From Nitrospirota bacterium (lineage in GTDB: Bacteria; Nitrospirota; Thermodesulfovibrionia; UBA6902; BMS3Bbin08): 8,035 nucleotides of DNA. The notes under the pieces are model-generated. The model saw only the letters and a list, made by a program, of their open reading frames with translations. It made no database searches and had not been told where the DNA came from. Of the stretch, positions 4,940-8,035 are shown in pieces. The DNA lies in NCBI GenBank assembly GCA_016208845.1, contig JACQXH010000230.1, forward strand, positions 1-8,035, written 5' to 3'. Numbering within the stretch: the first letter of the stretch is position 1; the number at the start of each line of letters is the position of its first letter. Both the position numbers and the translations under genes were made by a program.

Positions 4940-6027
4940 GAGGTTTTATGCGGCGCTGTTTCAGCCGGCTGCTCCTTTCGGGCGGTCATGAATTCCTGCG
5001 GATTTTCGGCGTGAAGGACGGCCTCTTCTGCCGTAATGATCTTCTGTGAGACAAGTTCTTTCAGGTGATGCTCCAGTTTCTGCATGCCGAGCTGTCTGCC
5101 TGTGACAAGGGCGTTGCTTATCTGCTGCAATTTGGATTCGCGGATCAGATTACTGATGGCCGATGTCTTGATCATTATCTCCAAAGCAGCGACCCTTCCG
5201 GAGCCGTCGGCTCTTTTTACAAGCTGCTGACAGCAGGTGCCTGCGAGCACCTCTGACAATGCCATCCTGACCTGGTCCTGCTGATTTGCCGGGAAGACAT
5301 CCATTATGCGGCTGACCGTCTGGGCAGCGGACCTTGTATGAAGGGTCCCCAGCACGAGAAGGCCTGTCTCTGCCGCTGTAAGCGCCAGGGATATTGTTTC
5401 ATTGTCCCGCATCTCGCCTACGAGGATAACGTTCGGGTCTTCCCGCAGTGTTGAGCGCAGGGCGCTGGCAAAAGACCTGCTGTGATGGCCTATCTGTCTC
5501 TGGTTGATCAGGCAATTCTTGTTTGCATGGATATACTCAACAGGGTCCTCAAGAGTGATAATATGGTAGTTCATGTGCTCATTCAGGTAATCCACCATAG
5601 CAGCCAGCGTTGTTGTCTTCCCAGAATTGGTCGGACCGGTTACCAGGATGAGGCCGCTTTTTTGCGATAATAATTTTTTGAGAGCCTCCGGGAACCCCAG
5701 TTCGTCCAGCGTCGGAATCTTATTAGGTATTATCCTGAAAGCGGCTCCCAGGCCCTCATGCTTTCTGTACATATTAATCCGGAATCGCGCAATCTCCGGC
5801 ATTGTATAAGTGAAGTCGATCTCTCCCTCATCTTCCAGTTCTTTGATCTGTCTGTCAGAGAGCATTTCATATAGCAGAATTTTGACCTTTTCAACGCTCA
5901 TGACGCGGTGTTTAGTCGGTTCCAGTGCGCCATGAATTCGCAAAATAGGCGCATAACCGTCGCCGAGATGAAGGTCAGACGCGCCGGCTTGATGCATGAC
6001 CTTTAAAAAAGAATCAATTCTTGGCAT
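4936..6027 (-). CDS. pilT: PilT-family type IV pilus retraction ATPase
   Basis: This is a 363-residue secretion-superfamily ATPase of the length usual for PilT. PilT hexamers at the inner-membrane base of type IV pili use ATP to depolymerise pilin and retract the fibre. Landmarks in order: ASDLHL near the N-terminus (16-21), an arginine-rich linker (RFRINMYR, 81-88), Walker A GPTNSGKT (131-138), Asp box IITLEDPVEY (156-165), Walker B with catalytic Glu, ILVGEMRD (201-208, E205), His box LGTLHTRSAAQTVSRIMD (226-243), and the PilT signature as AISNLIRE (290-297). Two residues differ from common forms: N for G inside Walker A, and S for R in AIRNLIRE. The start fits the family, with ASDLHL about 15 residues in, but no Shine-Dalgarno site precedes it. 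The gene overlaps the downstream regulator by four bases. No pilB, pilC or pilin gene is in the window. A PilU-like paralogue remains possible. Confidence 0.9.
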   Translation of the reverse strand: MPRIDSFLKVMHQAGASDLHLGDGYAPILRIHGALEPTKHRVMSVEKVKILLYEMLSDRQIKELEDEGEIDFTYTMPEIARFRINMYRKHEGLGAAFRIIPNKIPTLDELGFPEALKKLLSQKSGLILVTGPTNSGKTTTLAAMVDYLNEHMNYHIITLEDPVEYIHANKNCLINQRQIGHHSRSFASALRSTLREDPNVILVGEMRDNETISLALTAAETGLLVLGTLHTRSAAQTVSRIMDVFPANQQDQVRMALSEVLAGTCCQQLVKRADGSGRVAALEIMIKTSAISNLIRESKLQQISNALVTGRQLGMQKLEHHLKELVSQKIITAEEAVLHAENPQEFMTARKEQPAETAPHKTS

Positions 6028-6031
6028 GTCA

Positions 6032-6060
6032 AGTATAATTCATATAAATACACATATATG
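6032..6060 (-). promoter_or_regulatory. Possible promoter close to the pilT start (weak)
   Basis: The minus strand has TATACT at 6037-6032, four bases before the pilT ATG, in a very AT-rich region. If used as a -10 box, transcription would begin at about the start codon, giving a leaderless message, which fits the absence of a Shine-Dalgarno site. No good -35 hexamer lies at the right distance. The region can form TATAAT on the other strand too, so the call is tentative. Confidence 0.25.
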
Positions 6061-6120
6061 TTTATATATATATTCGGCAGCAGCAAGGCTCTTCTTTAGG
6101 TATTGTTATACACAGATAGC

Positions 6121-6255
6121 CTCTTGCAAAAGTCCCTGCAAAATTATTTGGGCCGTCATACCCGTGAAAACGGGTATCCAGAAGCCTTTGTTTTTCAAAG
6201 AAACTGGATTCCCGATTACTACCTCGGGAATGACAAAACAAGACATTTGCAAGAG
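6121..6255. repeat. Small palindromic element with 10-bp terminal inverted repeats (MITE-like)
   Basis: The 135-bp element is bounded by perfect inverted repeats CTCTTGCAAA (6121-6130) and TTTGCAAGAG (6246-6255). Inside is a larger imperfect inverted repeat (6155-6180 and 6205-6234), each arm itself a perfect 7-bp hairpin: ATACCCG/CGGGTAT (6158-6164, 6171-6177) and ATTCCCG/CGGGAAT (6208-6214, 6225-6231). A CTTTG/CAAAG mini-hairpin (6186-6200) sits at the centre. The GTCATnCCCG...CGGGAATGAC core is a widely dispersed intergenic type. There is no coding capacity and no clear target duplication; frames crossing it are by-products of the palindromes. Confidence 0.75.
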
Positions 6256-6293
6256 CCTCACAGCGACTTAAATTATTCCGCATAACATATCAG

Positions 6294-6417
6294 ATTGCCG
6301 TCATGCCGGCTTGCCTGTGCCCGATGTTTGGGTATCCGGCATCCTTCTTTCAGGAAAGTCGGCACGACTCGTTCCGAGATTCCCGACAAGCGGGAATGAC
6401 GAATAATGCGGCAATTA
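6294..6417. repeat. Second palindromic element of the GTCAT...ATGAC type
   Basis: The arms GTCATGCCGG (6300-6309) and CGGGAATGAC (6391-6400) are imperfect inverted repeats, with ATTGCCG (6294-6300) matched by CGGCAAT (6409-6415) further out. Each arm again holds a perfect 7-bp hairpin: ATGCCGG/CCGGCAT (6303-6309, 6336-6342) and ATTCCCG/CGGGAAT (6379-6385, 6391-6397). A CTTT/AAAG pair lies near the middle (6347-6357). The plan matches the element at 6121-6255 but the sequence and ends differ, suggesting related but separate families or an older copy. Confidence 0.6.
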
Positions 6418-6557
6418 TTATGTCGCTATGATTAATATGCTATTGTATGAGTGAAGACATCAGACAGACCCGAGGGTCGAAAGCTGGCGGTTAACTCATG
6501 GCGCGGTTGACTTTAAAAGTTGTATTCTGTTAACTTTGAAGGCTCATTTATTTCCAA
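6418..6557. other. Leader region of the tRNA gene
   Basis: There is no supportable gene here. A tight palindrome GACCC-GA-GGGTC lies at 6467-6478, and the candidate tRNA promoter is at 6507-6535. GTTAAC occurs twice (6489-6494 and 6529-6534). Confidence 0.45.
6507..6535 (+). promoter_or_regulatory. Candidate promoter of the tRNA gene
   Basis: TTGACT (6507-6512, five of six) is followed after 17 bases by TTAACT (6530-6535, three of six). Transcription would start near 6542, about 16 bases before the mature tRNA 5' end. The -35 box is good and the -10 box is weak. Confidence 0.35.
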
Positions 6558-6634
6558 GGCGGTGTAGCTCAGTCGGTTAGAGCATACGGCTCATATCCGT
6601 AGTGTCGCTGGTTCGAGTCCAGCCACCGCCACCA
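6558..6634 (+). tRNA. tRNA with CAU anticodon, most likely elongator tRNA-Met
   Basis: The 77-base sequence folds as a full cloverleaf. The acceptor GGCGGTG/CACCGCC has seven perfect pairs, the D stem is GCTC/GAGC, the anticodon stem TACGG/CCGTA has loop CTCATAT (CAT at 6592-6594), and the T stem GCTGG/CCAGC has loop TTCGAGT. The discriminator is A (6631) and the CCA end is encoded (6632-6634). A G-C first pair rules out the initiator tRNA, which has a mismatch there. A CAU anticodon also occurs in tRNA-Ile2, where TilS converts C34 to lysidine so that it reads AUA. The T stem resembles that class, so the isoleucine identity cannot be excluded. Confidence 0.93.
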
Positions 6635-6636
6635 AA

Positions 6637-8034
6637 CTACCGCTTTCTATCTCTGGCGGGCTGGATGCGGATCCTTCTGCCGTTCATGACCGTATTGTCA
6701 ACGGCATCTATGATCTTATCTGCAATGTCATGAGGGACCTCTACAAAACTGAACTTATCAAAGAGCGCTATATTGCCGATCTTTTTACCGGGGATATTTG
6801 CGCCAGTGGCAATGGCCTTGACGATCTCGCCAACCTTTACATTATCTTTCCTGCCAATGGTCATAAAAAGCCTTACCATGTTTTTCCCTGAGGACAGATC
6901 AGGCAGTCCTATCTCCTCGACATCTTCGACCTCTGCATTGGATAGAATAAGGCCGAGCGCTGAAGCGGCTATATCATGAAGAGAATACTTGCCTGAAAGT
7001 TCATCGACAAGAGCAAAATACTCAATATGTTTTTCATTCTCAATTATCTGATCTATCTCAGACAGTATTTCCTGCTCGCGCGCCTTTTTGACCTCTGCTA
7101 TGGTCGGCAATTTTGCCTTTTTAATTTTTGTCTTAGCCGTTATTTCTATATTCTTTAGCTGTCTGAACTCTCTTGGTGTGACAAAGGTGATCGCAATGCC
7201 TGATTTGCCGGCCCGGCCCGTCCTTCCAATGCGGTGGATATAGCCGTCAGGGTTTTGAGGTATGCTGTAGTTAATGACGTGGGACACATCAGGAATATCC
7301 AGGCCTCTTGCCGCGACATCAGTTGCAACAAGTATGTCAATATCGCCTTTTCTGAATCTATCCATCATCTCATCCCGGTGAGACTGCGTAAAATCCCCGT
7401 GTATGGCCCCAGCGTAATATCCCATCTGCTGCAGTTTGCCTGAGACCTCGTCCACTTCTCTTTTTGTGTGGCAGAAAACGAGGGTAAGGGCCGGTTCTTC
7501 TACATCAAACAATCTTGTAAGCGCTTTTATTTTGTCCTCATTTTTTACTTCATAAAAAACCTGATTGATCTTGGACACGATCATGTCCTTGGCATCTACT
7601 GAGACCTTCTTCGGGGTTTGCATGTATTTGGAGGCAATACGAATAATCTCCTTAGGCATTGTGGCTGAAAATAACATAGTCTGTCTGTCAGCAGGAGTTT
7701 CTTTCAGAATGGTCTCTATATCCTCAATAAAACCCATATTGAGCATTTCATCTGCCTCATCAAGGACCAGGATCCGGATCTTTTTGAGGATAAGGGTTTT
7801 TCTTTTTATGTGGTCAATGACACGGCCCGGAGTGCCGACTACTACATCAACCCCCTTTTGAAGGGACCTTATCTGTCTCTCAATTGATTGGCCGCCATAA
7901 ATGGGGACCGTCAATATGCCCTTGTTTTTGCCAAGTTTGTTTAATTCTTCCGCGACCTGCACGGCAAGCTCACGGGTAGGCTCAAGGATAATTGCGTATG
8001 GTATTTTGCCTTTTTTCCCTTTTTCTATGATCGG
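6637..8034 (-). CDS. deaD: DEAD-box ATP-dependent RNA helicase, DeaD/CsdA type, N-terminus outside the window
   Basis: The 465 visible residues lack the Q motif and Walker A, which lie past the right edge. The frame is open to the edge, and the apparent start at 7962 is only the Val codon inside PTRELAVQV. Helicase core motifs in order are Ia (PTRELA), GG (YGGQS), Ib (TPGR), II (DEAD), III (SAT), IV (LVFCHTKREVDEV), V (ATDVAARGLDIP) and VI (HRIGRTGRAG), followed by a DbpA-type RNA-binding domain at the end (VRLFMTIGRKDN, IGNIALFDKFSFVEVP, GRRIRIQPARDRKR). Such enzymes unwind structured RNA in cold adaptation, ribosome assembly and mRNA decay. This version ends soon after the RNA-binding domain, without the long basic tail of E. 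coli CsdA. Its stop codon TAG is two bases from the 3' end of the convergent tRNA, so its transcript must run across the antisense of that tRNA. Confidence 0.93.
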   Translation of the reverse strand, partial: PIIEKGKKGKIPYAIILEPTRELAVQVAEELNKLGKNKGILTVPIYGGQSIERQIRSLQKGVDVVVGTPGRVIDHIKRKTLILKKIRILVLDEADEMLNMGFIEDIETILKETPADRQTMLFSATMPKEIIRIASKYMQTPKKVSVDAKDMIVSKINQVFYEVKNEDKIKALTRLFDVEEPALTLVFCHTKREVDEVSGKLQQMGYYAGAIHGDFTQSHRDEMMDRFRKGDIDILVATDVAARGLDIPDVSHVINYSIPQNPDGYIHRIGRTGRAGKSGIAITFVTPREFRQLKNIEITAKTKIKKAKLPTIAEVKKAREQEILSEIDQIIENEKHIEYFALVDELSGKYSLHDIAASALGLILSNAEVEDVEEIGLPDLSSGKNMVRLFMTIGRKDNVKVGEIVKAIATGANIPGKKIGNIALFDKFSFVEVPHDIADKIIDAVDNTVMNGRRIRIQPARDRKR

Positions 8035-8035
8035 G

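Noticed and set aside
6062..6285. Open frames of 60 to 91 codons on both strands between pilT and the tRNA
   Set aside because: They run across the palindromic repeat elements, are mirror images of each other, and lack ribosome binding sites and recognisable protein features.
6121..6417. CRISPR array or insertion sequence
   Set aside because: There are no regularly spaced direct repeats and no transposase. The structure is inverted repeats of small non-coding elements.
6447..6494. Short frame beginning MSEDIRQTRGSKAGG
   Set aside because: It has only 15 residues, no ribosome binding site, and an immediate stop. There is no support as a gene.
7962..7964. True start of the helicase at 7962
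   Set aside because: The codon is GTG for the Val in PTRELAVQV, in the middle of motif Ia, and the frame continues to the window edge.

Overview
The window looks like chromosomal DNA from an uncultured Gram-negative bacterium of moderate GC content. A Nitrospirota or deltaproteobacterial (Desulfobacterota-like) origin fits best, but this is inferred from gene style only. The hints are a PEP-CTERM sorting signal, a MopE-motif/thrombospondin-3/LamG surface protein, a type IV pilus retraction ATPase paired with a PATAN-domain regulator, and many small palindromic intergenic repeats. There is no rRNA, CRISPR array, transposase or phage gene. UGA is an ordinary stop codon here: it ends two confidently identified genes.

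Layout, left to right. Positions 2-337 hold a plus-strand proline-rich open frame, probably the tail of a gene starting outside the window. It converges on a minus-strand PEP-CTERM protein gene (607-1242), with a likely bidirectional terminator at 551-579 between them. Upstream of that gene on the minus strand is a secreted LamG/TSP3 protein (1315-2454) split by an in-frame TGA at 1570-1572. It has a good sigma70-type promoter at 2588-2616. A perfect 17-bp palindrome (1295-1311) lies between the two genes and touches a candidate -35 box.

Next comes a translationally coupled minus-strand pair: a PilT-family ATPase (4936-6027) and, overlapping it by four bases (GTGA), a 698-residue multidomain regulator (2843-4939). 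The regulator carries a tandem MshEN cyclic-di-GMP-binding module, two receiver-like domains without a recognisable phosphoacceptor, a poorly conserved middle region and a C-terminal PATAN/DUF4388 domain. The arrangement suggests a second-messenger-responsive controller of the pilus retraction motor encoded with its target. This is the most interesting system in the window.

Positions 6028-6557 are non-coding and hold two small palindromic repeat elements of similar design and a candidate tRNA promoter. A CAU-anticodon tRNA (6558-6634, plus strand) abuts, tail to tail with two bases between, the end of a minus-strand DEAD-box RNA helicase gene (6637-8034) whose N-terminus lies outside the window.
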